From the NCBI RefSeq assembly GCF_003570705.1, contig NZ_QWVT01000001.1, forward strand, positions 1 through 64,000: a DNA stretch of 64,000 bases, read 5' to 3'. The notes under the pieces were generated by a model, which was not told where the DNA came from, ran no database searches, and saw only the letters and a list, made by a program, of their open reading frames with translations. Made by a program: the position numbers and the translations under genes. Shown one piece after another: positions 40,389-49,477 of the stretch. Within the stretch, counting starts at the first letter, position 1. Each line of letters begins with the position of its first letter. This stretch comes from Mesobacillus zeae. Its GTDB lineage: Bacteria; Bacillota; Bacilli; Bacillales; Cytobacillaceae.

Positions 40389-42896
40389 TCACAAGCCGCA
40401 TTTTAACTGAGCGCCGCAATTATTACACGTCGTACATCCCCCCGCATCAATCACTTCGCCTTTTCTGCACACCGGACACGTATCGCCTACCTCATTACCG
40501 ACATTCACATCGGTCGACCTGACGTCATTGATCGTATTCACTAGGACAACGTGCGTCGCTACTGGCTCGGAATTGTCAAACGTATTTTCCTCGGCTTTCA
40601 GCGTCAGCACCTGCGAATCACGCGAGCCGTCAACGTATACTGTTCCGCCTTTTGCGCCGCCTTTGTACAGGCGCTGATATACCGCTTCGACCTGCTCCAC
40701 CGAATATCCCCTCGGAGCATTTACCGTCTTGGACAGTGACGAATCGATCCACCGCTGAATAATACATTGAACGTCGACATGCTGCTCTGGCGCCAGTTCC
40801 ATTGCGCTGACAAACCACGCAGGCAAATTATTCGGATCGGCGCCCGGATTAGCGTCGAGATACTCTTGCACGATTTCCGCGTTGACTTCCATAAACTTGC
40901 CGAGGCGCCCGCTGCGGTAATACTTAAACGAAAAGTACGGCTCTAGTCCGGTCGAGCATCCGACCATTGATCCGGTACTGCCCGTCGGTGCGACCGTTAA
41001 TAGATGCGAGTTGCGGATGCCGTATGTCAAAACCATGTCACGGATATGTTCCGGCATTTCTCGCATATATCCGGAATCAATAAATTTACCACGCTTTTCG
41101 AGAAAATCGCCGCCGGTTAAGAACGGGAATGCGCCTTTTTCCTGCGCTAATTTCACGGAAGTCTCATAGGCAGTCGTTGCCATAATTTCGAATACTTGGT
41201 CGACGATTTCGTTGCCGTGCTCGCTTCCGTATTCAGCTTCGCAATAAATCAGTAAATCGTGCAGCCCCATGACGCCCATGCCCAGGCGCCTTTCTCCGAG
41301 TGCTTGCTTCGTGTTTTCCGGCAAGAAGTACGGAGTAGCATCAATAACGTTATCCATCATGCGGACGCCTACTTCGACGGTATTCTTTAAGCGCTCAATA
41401 TCGACAGTCTTCGTTTGCTTGTCGACCATATTGGCGAGATTTACTGCCGCAAGGTTGCAGACGCTGTATGGCGCCAGCGGCTGTTCACCGCATGGATTTG
41501 TTGCAACTACTTTTTGGCCGTAAGCCTGGGCGTTCGTCTTTTCGTTCGCATTGTCGATAAAGAAGATGCCAGGCTCGGCGCTGTACGTTGCGCAAATATT
41601 AATTAGGTTCCAAAGTTCCTTCGCCTTGATCGTGCGATAAGTCTTAATACCGAAGCCTAGCGCCTCCCATTCGCGAACGTCACCGTGCTTATGCCATGCG
41701 TCATTGTATAGCGCTTTGTCGTATGCGCTGTAATTTTCGATGTCAGGGAATCGGAGCTCATATTCGGCATCGTTTTCGACCGCTGCCATAAATTCTTTCG
41801 TGATTGCAACGGAGATATTGGCTCCGGTTAGGAAGTCCGGGTTGTTGACGGAGTAGCGACCGCCGTCCGATAGTTTAGCTTTCAAGTACGAGTAAGCCCC
41901 GTCAGAAATACTTAAATATTCGAACGCTTCCTCATAAACCTCTCGTTCAACTTGGGTCAAAGGCGTAAACTTCAGCTTATCTTGCGCCAGCCTGCGAATC
42001 TGTTCGTCGTTTGTTGTTTCGATAATAAAGCGAAGAATTCTCGGATTTTGCATTTTCGAAATGATGAACTCGACAATATCGGGATGCCAGTCCGCAAGCA
42101 TTATCATCTGGGCGCCGCGCCTCGAACCGCCCTGCTCGACTAAGTGCGTCAGTTTAGCGATGTCATCAAGCCACGAAACCGAGCCGCTGGACTTTCCGTT
42201 GACGCCTTTAGCGATTGCGTTTTTGGGGCGCAACGTTGATCCGTTTGTTCCAACGCCCCCACCTCTGGACATTATTTCCATTACTTTATTGCGGTGCTCC
42301 CCGATCCCTTCACGACTGTCTTGCGGATATGGCATAACGTAGCAGTTGAAAAAAGTCACATCTGTATCGCTGCCCGCTCCGTATAAAACACGCCCGCCCG
42401 GCACGAAGTCCAATGACGCCAAGATTTCGTAAAAGTCGCGCTCTGCTTGCTCACGTTTGGCTTCGTCAGTCTCAACGCTGGCCAACCCTTTCGCATTCCT
42501 TTTCGCAATCTGCTCGTAATAGATTTCGAGGGGCTTGTCGATAATATCTAATGGGCGAGTCACGATGCCGGTCGCAATTTCCTCCGCATCTTCAAGAACA
42601 CCGACAAATGACTCGTCTAGTTTTACGCTGACCTTTCGCTCGGCCCAATCGATTGCGGTTACATAGCCGTAGCCTCGCGCCGGAAACTTCGGATCAGTTT
42701 TAACAGTCAGCACTACGAAGTCGCCAACTTTTAGCGTTTTCTTTTCCGTATCCTTAAACGTATAACGGTCGAGCATGATTAGCCGCGACACGCCGCTGAA
42801 CGCCATGTTCATATCGTCTGTAATCGGAAATACCTGGTTGAATTGCGCAATGTCCTCGTTTAATTCCGCTTTTAATTCGTTAGTATATACAGTCAC
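40389..42896 (-). CDS. nrdJ: Class II (adenosylcobalamin-dependent) ribonucleotide reductase
   Basis: The 835-residue enzyme has FNCYVMPYPQDSREGI, MSRGGGVGTNGSTLRP, the active-site NPCGEQPLAPYSVCNLAAVNL and the C-terminal Cys pairs CPVCRKGEVID and CTTCNNCGAQLKCGL. This is the NrdJ pattern, which needs vitamin B12 and works with or without oxygen. It starts at GTG after AAGGGAGCGG. It supplies deoxyribonucleotides from ribonucleotides and depends on the host for cobalamin. Confidence 0.94.
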   Translation of the reverse strand: MTVYTNELKAELNEDIAQFNQVFPITDDMNMAFSGVSRLIMLDRYTFKDTEKKTLKVGDFVVLTVKTDPKFPARGYGYVTAIDWAERKVSVKLDESFVGVLEDAEEIATGIVTRPLDIIDKPLEIYYEQIAKRNAKGLASVETDEAKREQAERDFYEILASLDFVPGGRVLYGAGSDTDVTFFNCYVMPYPQDSREGIGEHRNKVMEIMSRGGGVGTNGSTLRPKNAIAKGVNGKSSGSVSWLDDIAKLTHLVEQGGSRRGAQMIMLADWHPDIVEFIISKMQNPRILRFIIETTNDEQIRRLAQDKLKFTPLTQVEREVYEEAFEYLSISDGAYSYLKAKLSDGGRYSVNNPDFLTGANISVAITKEFMAAVENDAEYELRFPDIENYSAYDKALYNDAWHKHGDVREWEALGFGIKTYRTIKAKELWNLINICATYSAEPGIFFIDNANEKTNAQAYGQKVVATNPCGEQPLAPYSVCNLAAVNLANMVDKQTKTVDIERLKNTVEVGVRMMDNVIDATPYFLPENTKQALGERRLGMGVMGLHDLLIYCEAEYGSEHGNEIVDQVFEIMATTAYETSVKLAQEKGAFPFLTGGDFLEKRGKFIDSGYMREMPEHIRDMVLTYGIRNSHLLTVAPTGSTGSMVGCSTGLEPYFSFKYYRSGRLGKFMEVNAEIVQEYLDANPGADPNNLPAWFVSAMELAPEQHVDVQCIIQRWIDSSLSKTVNAPRGYSVEQVEAVYQRLYKGGAKGGTVYVDGSRDSQVLTLKAEENTFDNSEPVATHVVLVNTINDVRSTDVNVGNEVGDTCPVCRKGEVIDAGGCTTCNNCGAQLKCGL

Positions 42897-43088
42897 TTAA
42901 TCCGCTCCCTTAATCCGCTTTAATTCGTCCAATTCTGCCTCAATTCCGTAAATCCCCGCTGACACTTTGTAGTATTCATCCATTTTCTCCCTGTAAGCGC
43001 CCTTCAGCCGTTCCATTTCGTGCTCAATTTCGGTGAGATCCCGTTGGAGGTCGGCGAGTAGCTTTCGATATGTTTCTTCGGTGGTCAT
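42897..43088 (-). CDS. Small coiled-coil protein
   Basis: The 63-residue product is almost all coiled coil (RDLTEIEHEMERLKGAYREK). It overlaps the upstream gene by 4 nt and ends directly before nrdJ. Unknown. Confidence 0.65.
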   Translation of the reverse strand: MTTEETYRKLLADLQRDLTEIEHEMERLKGAYREKMDEYYKVSAGIYGIEAELDELKRIKGAD

Positions 43089-43411
43089 CGCAACTTCGAC
43101 TCATCAAACGCTTCGTAAGTGATAAATACGGAGCATTCGTGCATCTTACCGTTGCGGAAATACTTCTTCCACAAATCGCCAGCCTCTTCGCCTTCTCCGC
43201 TTAGAACGAAAGTGACGTCCGGATACAGTTTCGAAAATGACCGCATATCCTTTTCGTGGTCGTACCATTTACAAGAATCGTAAGGGTTGCCGTCTTCATC
43301 TAAAATATATTCTAAGTCAAACTCGCCGTTGTCGAATTCTTCCGCAAGAATGTCCTGAATTCTACGTTCTCCTTCGTGTACTTTAAGAGTATAACTAGTG
43401 TAATATCCCAT
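43085..43411 (-). CDS. Conserved hypothetical phage protein
   Basis: This encodes 108 residues from ATG 43411 (GGAGGGA upstream). It is mixed alpha/beta (GYYTSYTLKVHEGER, CKWYDHEKDMRSFSKLYPDV, FVLSGEGEEAGDLWKKYFRN). Similar small proteins accompany replication genes of many phages. Function unknown. Confidence 0.68.
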   Translation of the reverse strand: MGYYTSYTLKVHEGERRIQDILAEEFDNGEFDLEYILDEDGNPYDSCKWYDHEKDMRSFSKLYPDVTFVLSGEGEEAGDLWKKYFRNGKMHECSVFITYEAFDESKLR

Positions 43412-43956
43412 CAATATCCCTCCGTTTTTATTAATCCTTCGCGAATCAGATACGCAAGCCCAATCGCCGCAGCATCACTTTCATCAAACGTTGCAAATTC
43501 GCCAGTGTAGCCGGTTAACTTGCGTACAGATTCTGCAACATCTTCTTTTTCCGCCTTGCCTGAACCGGTCATGATCAGTTTCACTTTCGAAGGAGACGGG
43601 CCGAGCGAAGTTTTCTTTCGCCCGCCTTTCGCCTCTTCCGTCCATTTCGTAAACTTGATTCCGAATTTATCGGCTGCGCGTTCGGTTCCAGACCATGCCG
43701 CAAAGACCGGATAGTTTTGCGTCGACGACTGTCCGTTAAAGTCTTCACGCAGACAGACCTCGATTCCCTTGCCGATGTGCTTAGCGATAAATAATGTCGC
43801 CCAAGACTCGACGATGTCGGCACGTAATCCGTGCGATTGAGTTTTCGAGTCCGTTCGGATGTGTGATAGCGCAATAATACGTGGCTTGCCGTTTTTAACT
43901 TCGATGATTGCCACGCCAGGTAATGAAAGCGAGGTGTCGAACGCTAGAACTCTCAT
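43411..43956 (-). CDS. RuvC-like Holliday junction resolvase
   Basis: The 181-residue enzyme has an RNase H-like fold with VLAFDTSLSLPGVAII (Asp7), an inner Glu in VCLREDFNGQ (about 70) and the C-terminal DESDAAAIGLAYLI acidic pair. These are the metal ligands of RuvC-type resolvases, which cut branched DNA before packaging. Confidence 0.83.
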   Translation of the reverse strand: MRVLAFDTSLSLPGVAIIEVKNGKPRIIALSHIRTDSKTQSHGLRADIVESWATLFIAKHIGKGIEVCLREDFNGQSSTQNYPVFAAWSGTERAADKFGIKFTKWTEEAKGGRKKTSLGPSPSKVKLIMTGSGKAEKEDVAESVRKLTGYTGEFATFDESDAAAIGLAYLIREGLIKTEGY

Positions 43957-44150
43957 TCTACGACCTCTAAACCGTTTGCTTTGACGATTCTTATGTCGCG
44001 TCTCCCGTACTTTATTGACTGCGATAGCCCACGTTTGGCGCTGCCGATAGAATCATATCCGCTTATAGACCAATTACGTCCTTTGCGAACAAACTCAGTT
44101 AAATCGCCGTCATCATCGAAAACGCCAAGCACGTACAGTTCTTTATTCAT
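43953..44150 (-). CDS. Small hypothetical protein
   Basis: This encodes 65 residues from ATG 44150 (AAGGAGGCG upstream), with NKELYVLGVFDDDGDLTEFV. It overlaps both neighbours by a few bases. Unknown. Confidence 0.65.
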   Translation of the reverse strand: MNKELYVLGVFDDDGDLTEFVRKGRNWSISGYDSIGSAKRGLSQSIKYGRRDIRIVKANGLEVVE

Positions 44151-45127
44151 TACTTCGCCTCCTTCTCGCGCGCTCCTTGGATGAACATGAACGCGTCGAC
44201 GTATTGCTGCTTTTTCCATTCTGGTAAACCGCTTCGTTGCGCTCGTTTGACTTGCGCCTTTAATATCGCAAACTCTTCGTCACTTAAACTTTGCGCACAT
44301 GCCATCTTGAAGTTATTGAATGTCCAACGCGATAAGTCGAGTGCCGGAGGGACGTCGGTATTAATACACTTCGCAATTTCCGCAAAGTTATCAAGTAATT
44401 CCGCACGATCGGCATCCGTAATCTCGAAGCCAAACGCTCGAATGTCCGGAGTCGCTTCGTATTCCTCGTCGCTCATGACCCACGCCTTCTTCGCTGCATT
44501 CACGTAAAGAATGATGTAATAATCGACGTTGTACATAATCGAGTAGGCTACGCATTGCTTTCGGTGGCCTTCCTCGGCTTCCTTGAAGGAGTAAAGCGAC
44601 GTCTTAGCCGGCGTAGATTGCTTCGACTTGACCTCGAGTCCAACGCGAACGATCTCGCCATCTTCGTTCACATACTGCATGATTCCGTCGCATGTTCCGT
44701 ACAGGTAAAAGCGCTGCCCGTTGTGGTTAATTTCCGTGTTACGTTTCGCAAAATCTTCGAATAGTGGCGTGCCATCTTCGTTACGCTCGAATCGAAATGG
44801 GCATCCGGGCAAATTGCGCTCCATTGCGAGTACAGTCCGTTGAATAACATCGCCAATAGCTGTTCCGATTTCCTGCCAGCGCCCTTGATGCGGTTGCTTC
44901 GGAAAGGCGTCCTTCTTCGCGCGCTTGGCTTTGACGTATAGCTCACGCGGACATGCCTTCGAGTTTGACGGTGAGAAATACGGGCGCTTCGGCCACACAG
45001 TCGGTGGGTTCGAATACCACCGATGAATCATCGTATCTAATTCGTTATCCCAGCACTCAGGCTGCGAATACCAGCGGTCAAGTTCCTGCGTAAATTGTTG
45101 CGCGATTTCGTTAATATTTATTTCGAT
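44150..45127 (-). CDS. RecB-like PD-(D/E)XK exonuclease
   Basis: The nuclease motif is YGTCDGIMQY followed by VGLEVKSKQS and HRKQCVAYSIMY (the Asp, Glu-x-Lys and Gln of the RecB/Cas4 group). The first ATG (45031) would cut off an upstream open stretch that looks coding (DRWYSQPECW, echoed by HRWYSNPPTVW). AAAGGAG ends 10 nt before an ATC at 45127, with no ATG, GTG or TTG between, so the longer 325-residue form is given. It probably processes DNA ends in recombination. Confidence 0.8.
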   Translation of the reverse strand: MEININEIAQQFTQELDRWYSQPECWDNELDTMIHRWYSNPPTVWPKRPYFSPSNSKACPRELYVKAKRAKKDAFPKQPHQGRWQEIGTAIGDVIQRTVLAMERNLPGCPFRFERNEDGTPLFEDFAKRNTEINHNGQRFYLYGTCDGIMQYVNEDGEIVRVGLEVKSKQSTPAKTSLYSFKEAEEGHRKQCVAYSIMYNVDYYIILYVNAAKKAWVMSDEEYEATPDIRAFGFEITDADRAELLDNFAEIAKCINTDVPPALDLSRWTFNNFKMACAQSLSDEEFAILKAQVKRAQRSGLPEWKKQQYVDAFMFIQGAREKEAK

Positions 45128-45822
45128 AAGTCACCCGCTCCTTTCAATCGTCTCACTACGCCTTCCAAACTCAATCGCAGCACATTATCCGTGTGTAATT
45201 TCGAAATGATATGCTTTAACTCTTCGATATCCAGCGCGACATAACCGACTGTTCGAATGATTGCGTTTTTAGGCGTAAACTTTAATGGCCTGCTCGGTTC
45301 ATCTATAACGATGTTTTGGTAGCAACACCTTTCCGCCCTTTTCGTATAAAGTTTTAACACTTCGATCGTGGCTTCAACGTCATTCAAGGCACGGTGATGT
45401 CCGTTTAATTGGATGCCGTTTCGTGCGGTTACGTCTTTTAAACTCGCCGATAATTCTGGTTCTACGAATCTAGCTAATGCGCGAGTACATATGAAACTTT
45501 TCGGTTCTATTCCCCCGCGACTTATAAACGAAAGGTCAAACGGAGCATTTTGAGCAACGACTACCGAATCACCAATAAATTCTTCAAGTAATTCCAGCGA
45601 ACACTGCTCTGTCGGCGCTCCTTCTAAATGCTCGGCTGTGATACCAGTCAGTTTCGTAATAAATTCCGGAATCTCTTTGCCGGGTGCTAGCGCGACCATC
45701 GTATGAAACCTATCAATCTCGTTAAATTCCGAGTCAATCTTAATCGCGCCAATCTCCGTAATTTGCTCCTTCGTGTAATCTAGCCCTGTCGTTTCTAAAT
45801 CGAGCACTACATATGATTTCAT
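45118..45822 (-). CDS. DnaQ-like 3'-5' exonuclease
   Basis: The 234-residue protein has VVLDLETTGLDY (Exo I Asp/Glu), QNAPFDLSFISRG (Exo II) and GHHRALNDVEAT (Exo III His-x4-Asp). This is the DEDDh proofreading exonuclease of the DnaQ/PolC family. It probably assists replication or recombination. It overlaps the RecB-like gene. Confidence 0.88.
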   Translation of the reverse strand: MKSYVVLDLETTGLDYTKEQITEIGAIKIDSEFNEIDRFHTMVALAPGKEIPEFITKLTGITAEHLEGAPTEQCSLELLEEFIGDSVVVAQNAPFDLSFISRGGIEPKSFICTRALARFVEPELSASLKDVTARNGIQLNGHHRALNDVEATIEVLKLYTKRAERCCYQNIVIDEPSRPLKFTPKNAIIRTVGYVALDIEELKHIISKLHTDNVLRLSLEGVVRRLKGAGDLSK

Positions 45823-45834
45823 TCCGATTCCTCC

Positions 45835-46002
45835 TTAATCGTTAAATTTCTCGTAAGTGACTTTCTTGCGCAATAATTCCGCAAAAACTTCCTGGCAGTA
45901 TCCTCCGGTTATTTTAACAACAATCTCGCTATCGAACTCTAATTCGATTTCGTCATTCATTTCTGTAACGTTAGTTAATTCCTTCCCTATTAAACGTATC
46001 AT
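45835..46002 (-). CDS. Small hypothetical protein
   Basis: A 55-residue frame from ATG 46002 (GAGGAGGA upstream) with acidic first half (NDEIELEFDSEIVVKI) and basic second half (LLRKKVTYEKFND). It overlaps the membrane-protein gene by 4 nt. Unknown. Confidence 0.55.
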   Translation of the reverse strand: MIRLIGKELTNVTEMNDEIELEFDSEIVVKITGGYCQEVFAELLRKKVTYEKFND

Positions 46003-46202
46003 TCCGCATCCTCCTCGGTTAATTGTCCGTTAACTAAATACACTTTCGGCGGCTCAGGCGACAGCAACGTCCGCCACACGAACGCCAGCAACGTAATTGC
46101 AGCGCTTTGACTCAGCGTCAGGTCAGCGCCGGGCAAGGCGATGGGCACCGTGAAGTACGTAATCGCCATGACTAACGCAAAGTTGAGTACATTCGAAATC
46201 AT
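45999..46202 (-). CDS. Small two-helix membrane protein
   Basis: This encodes 67 residues from ATG 46202, which overlaps the stop of the preceding gene. Hydrophobic segments lie at about 3-22 and 30-47, with a Glu/Asp-rich end. Unknown; part of a cluster of tiny membrane genes. Confidence 0.58.
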   Translation of the reverse strand: MISNVLNFALVMAITYFTVPIALPGADLTLSQSAAITLLAFVWRTLLSPEPPKVYLVNGQLTEEDAE

Positions 46203-46354
46203 TTCGCCACCAATTCCGTGACGTACATCGCTGTTAGTACGAGAATACATACGATAAATATTAGCGTATTGGAAAAGTAATTCTCCGGCTTCCAGTCGCC
46301 TCCTAAAACACTGCCGAGTATAACTAGCCAGCAAACGATTTTTAACGCCAGCAT
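46199..46354 (-). CDS. Small two-helix membrane protein
   Basis: A 51-residue frame from ATG 46354 (AAGGTGG upstream; TGATG overlap with the preceding stop). Helices lie at about 3-18 and 28-45 (NTLIFIVCILVLTAMYV). Unknown. Confidence 0.6.
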   Translation of the reverse strand: MLALKIVCWLVILGSVLGGDWKPENYFSNTLIFIVCILVLTAMYVTELVAK

Positions 46355-46608
46355 CAGCGCACCACCTTCCGAAGCGTGTATATCGAATTGACCGTGGTGA
46401 ATATTATTTCGTTATCGCCTTCTTTGCCGAGTACGCAATCCACAACGCTAGTTAGTAACACCTTTCCCTCGTCGTCAACGTGCGGTAATAGGGCACGATA
46501 ACCCACTGCTAATACTCCGATATAAAAACGGCGTCCAATCCTTGCTGAATCCGCCTCAGCTAATTCGGTATGCTTTTCGATATTAGCAATCTCATAAACT
46601 TCGACCAT
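46354..46608 (-). CDS. Hypothetical protein
   Basis: The 84-residue beta-rich product (ARIGRRFYIGVLAVGYRALLP, NEIIFTTVNSIYTLRKVV) ends in the TGATG overlap above. No family was recognised. Confidence 0.65.
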   Translation of the reverse strand: MVEVYEIANIEKHTELAEADSARIGRRFYIGVLAVGYRALLPHVDDEGKVLLTSVVDCVLGKEGDNEIIFTTVNSIYTLRKVVR

Positions 46609-46881
46609 TTAGCGCACCACCTTTGCGAATTCAATTGCGTCAATGATTTCCTCGGTCGGACGTAAGCCGTTGATGCGATGAACTTCGACTCCGTTGCGGA
46701 AAAAGATAAGGACTGGTACCGATGTTAGTCCGTATTGATCGATGACTTCCGGATGCTCGCTGATGTCGATATTTTCTAGCGTCGCACCTACGTTGAATAA
46801 GTCGATATCACCAATATAATTCGCTAGGGCTTGGCACGGTCTGCAATTCGGTTTGCTAAACTTCTTCATTACGATAATCAT
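46609..46881 (-). CDS. Thioredoxin-like protein
   Basis: The 90-residue protein has the active site PNCRPCQ (Cys-x-x-Cys), the cis-Pro TSVPVL and GVEVHRINGL, the thioredoxin fold. It could reduce the phage ribonucleotide reductase. It lies between membrane genes and DNA polymerase. Confidence 0.86.
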   Translation of the reverse strand: MIIVMKKFSKPNCRPCQALANYIGDIDLFNVGATLENIDISEHPEVIDQYGLTSVPVLIFFRNGVEVHRINGLRPTEEIIDAIEFAKVVR

Positions 46882-49033
46882 TAAACCACTCCTCGTAATT
46901 TACTTTTCCAAGCCATTTCTCAGGGTTTAATTCCACGTCGCACCTAACTGGCACAAGTAACTTGACCGCTTGCTCCATCGTTGTTCTTATTTCGTCGAGC
47001 GCTTCCGGCTTTATATCTCGCGGACAATCAAATACGAGCTCATCGTGAACCTGAAGTAATATGTGCGAATCATATTTCGGTAACACGCTTTGCAAGTTGA
47101 CAATAGCCTTCTTCAATATTGAACCAGCGCTGGCTTGGATCGGAAAGTTGCCCGCTTGCCTTTGCGCCCCAAATACTCGGAATCTCTCTTTCGACTTCAC
47201 TTCGTTATGCAATCGGCGCTTTCGCCCGAATATATCCGTAACAAATCCGAGTTTCATAACTTTCGCGTGCTGTTCGTCCATGTAGCGTTTAATTCCGGGA
47301 TAACCTCGGAAATAGTCGTCGATGATTTTCTGCGCTTCTTTCTTCGATATTTCTAGCGTATCAGCGAGTTTTCCCGCACCCATGCCGTAGACAATCCCGA
47401 AGTTTACTATCTTCGCTTGCTTCCGGTACTTTTGATGCGGAGAGCCATCAATGTCCTTATTCGCCTCGATTTCTTCGTAGGTATATCCGCTGATTAATGC
47501 TGCCGTTGTCGAGTGAATATCCTGACCTTTTTCGAACGCTTCAATTAGTATCGTTTCGTTCGCCATGTGCGCCAGAACTCGGAGCTCAATTTGTGAATAG
47601 TCAATCGATACAAGAACGCGGTCAGGTCCGGTTGTTAAGAATAAGTGGCGTATCTCCGGTCGTTTAGCCGGTATCTGTTGCGTATTCGGATTCTTACAAG
47701 TGAATCTCCCCGTCGCAGCTCCCCATGAATTATGCCAAGGATGAATCTTGCCGTCGTGTTTTACGTCCTTCGGTAACTTCTGCGTAAAGGATGATCGAAG
47801 CTTTCCGATTTCCTTGTACTCGATAAGCAACGGAATAACCGGATGCTCACGTTTTAACTTCTTAATGAAACGGCTGTTTGTCGAGCCTTTTCCGTGATCT
47901 GTTAGTTTTAAATCGACGAACAACTTCTTACTTAACTGAGCCGGCGAATTTACGTTAATTTCTTCGCCAAACAATTCCGTTATTTTTCGAAGTAATTCCG
48001 CTTCCTCAATCGCTAACTTTGCGTCAAGTTCGGCAGCGTGTTCTACGTCGAATTTAATTCCGCGAATATCAGACTTAATAAACTGGCGACATACTGGCAT
48101 TTCTACTTCAAATAGCAGGCGCTTAATGCCCGCTAGCTTATCCGTATTTAAATGACGCATAATCCAATCGTATAAAGCGAGTGTCTTTTCGGTATCACCT
48201 GCCGCATAGGGAAGAGCAACATCGAGGGGCACTTCGTTAAACTGAACGTTTGGAAATAACTCGTCAAAATTATCACTCGGCTTCTTCAGCCAATCGGTCA
48301 GCAAGTTTTTCAGTCGGTGGTCACGGTTTTCATCGAGTGCCATCGCCATAATACGAGTGTCAGCGTGCAGCGTATCAATTAAATTTACTCCGTACTTCAC
48401 CGCAAACCACTTACAGTCAAAAGGCGCATTGTGCATAATTAACGGAGTATTTTCAAGAATTCCTTTTAACTCATTTACCGCAAAAGTATCGCTGAATCCC
48501 GTCTTTTCTGTATGATTTAACGGGACATAGAAGTTCATTTTGCGAGTGGAGACTGAGAATCCCGCAACGTTGCCGCGCCACGGGTCTAGCGCCCCCTTTT
48601 CTTCGCCGAAAGTTTCACAGTCAAACGCGATTAGTTCGGTGTCTATATCGCCAACACGTAAGAAATATTGCTTCATCTCGTGTAACTTTTGAATGGAGTC
48701 GACTAATACGTAATTGCTCGGCGTCTTCGCAACCAAATCCGCCAGTTTTTGCTCGCGCTGACTTTCCGCCAGTTGCTTGTATAATCGCAAAGCCTCCGCC
48801 TTGCTAAACCTTTTCGAAACGGAAGCGGGCTCTCTGCCTACCAGCCCCGCATCCATTCCGTTTTTCACTTCGAGTAGCTTCGCTTGCTCCGATTCACTGT
48901 TACTCATCGCAAGTATTCGCAACCAAGCATCCTCAACCGTTTCCGTTGCAGCTTTCTTTTTCTTAACCGCGCCCGCTAACCGCTCGGCCGCGCCTGTGTC
49001 CGTCTTGATATTTAACGTTAGTTTCGGCGTCAT
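46856..49033 (-). CDS. Family A DNA polymerase with 3'-5' exonuclease
   Basis: The 725-residue enzyme has exonuclease motifs FDCETFG (Asp138, Glu140), NAPFDCKWF (about 202-210) and YAAGDTEKT (Asp280), and polymerase motifs A VSIDYSQIEL (Asp478), B KIVNFGIVYG and C QVHDELVF (about 661-668). It lacks the 5'-3' exonuclease of host Pol I. It is the replicative polymerase of the phage. The position for Phe/Tyr762-like selectivity reads YG after IV, typical for pol A. Confidence 0.95.
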   Translation of the reverse strand: MTPKLTLNIKTDTGAAERLAGAVKKKKAATETVEDAWLRILAMSNSESEQAKLLEVKNGMDAGLVGREPASVSKRFSKAEALRLYKQLAESQREQKLADLVAKTPSNYVLVDSIQKLHEMKQYFLRVGDIDTELIAFDCETFGEEKGALDPWRGNVAGFSVSTRKMNFYVPLNHTEKTGFSDTFAVNELKGILENTPLIMHNAPFDCKWFAVKYGVNLIDTLHADTRIMAMALDENRDHRLKNLLTDWLKKPSDNFDELFPNVQFNEVPLDVALPYAAGDTEKTLALYDWIMRHLNTDKLAGIKRLLFEVEMPVCRQFIKSDIRGIKFDVEHAAELDAKLAIEEAELLRKITELFGEEINVNSPAQLSKKLFVDLKLTDHGKGSTNSRFIKKLKREHPVIPLLIEYKEIGKLRSSFTQKLPKDVKHDGKIHPWHNSWGAATGRFTCKNPNTQQIPAKRPEIRHLFLTTGPDRVLVSIDYSQIELRVLAHMANETILIEAFEKGQDIHSTTAALISGYTYEEIEANKDIDGSPHQKYRKQAKIVNFGIVYGMGAGKLADTLEISKKEAQKIIDDYFRGYPGIKRYMDEQHAKVMKLGFVTDIFGRKRRLHNEVKSKERFRVFGAQRQAGNFPIQASAGSILKKAIVNLQSVLPKYDSHILLQVHDELVFDCPRDIKPEALDEIRTTMEQAVKLLVPVRCDVELNPEKWLGKVNYEEWFNDYRNEEV

Positions 49034-49047
49034 ATTGCACCGCCTTT

Positions 49048-49266
49048 CTATTCCGCTTTTAGCTCTGCCAATATGCTCAACGTAAGGTCGGTCATATCTT
49101 CGATTACGTTTAACGCATCTTCTTCCGTCTCGACTCCGTTGTAATATCGATCGACGACAGACGAAACAAACGCTATATCCTCATCAGGTAATGGAGACTC
49201 ATCAAACTGTTTCTGAATCGTATTTTCAAGCGCAAGAATCAAAAGCGCTTTTTCTATATTGGTCAT
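49048..49266 (-). CDS. Small acidic hypothetical protein
   Basis: This encodes 72 residues from ATG 49266 (GGAGGGA upstream), with IEKALLILALENTIQKQFDE and DDLTLSILAELKAE. The acidic helical small protein precedes the polymerase. Unknown. Confidence 0.65.
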   Translation of the reverse strand: MTNIEKALLILALENTIQKQFDESPLPDEDIAFVSSVVDRYYNGVETEEDALNVIEDMTDLTLSILAELKAE

Positions 49267-49285
49267 CGCAATCCCTCCGATTAAT

Positions 49286-49477
49286 TTAGTAGATAACTTC
49301 GCGCACATTCATCCGCCGATAAAACGCCTGCACCTTCTCGGCGCCCTTATCCTCCGCCCACTCGCGAAAGCATTGACCGTCGCAAAAGTGTAGCTCGGCG
49401 TGGTCATCGTACAGAACGCGCTTGTCGGCGTTGATTGGTGCGTCACAGTTTGCGCAAATGTCTATCATCGGAGGCAT
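49286..49477 (-). CDS. Small Cys-rich protein
   Basis: This encodes 63 residues from ATG 49477 (TAATG overlap with the preceding gene). CANC (about 7-10) and FCDGQC (about 31-36) look like a zinc-binding knuckle pair. Unknown. Confidence 0.6.
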   Translation of the reverse strand: MPPMIDICANCDAPINADKRVLYDDHAELHFCDGQCFREWAEDKGAEKVQAFYRRMNVREVIY

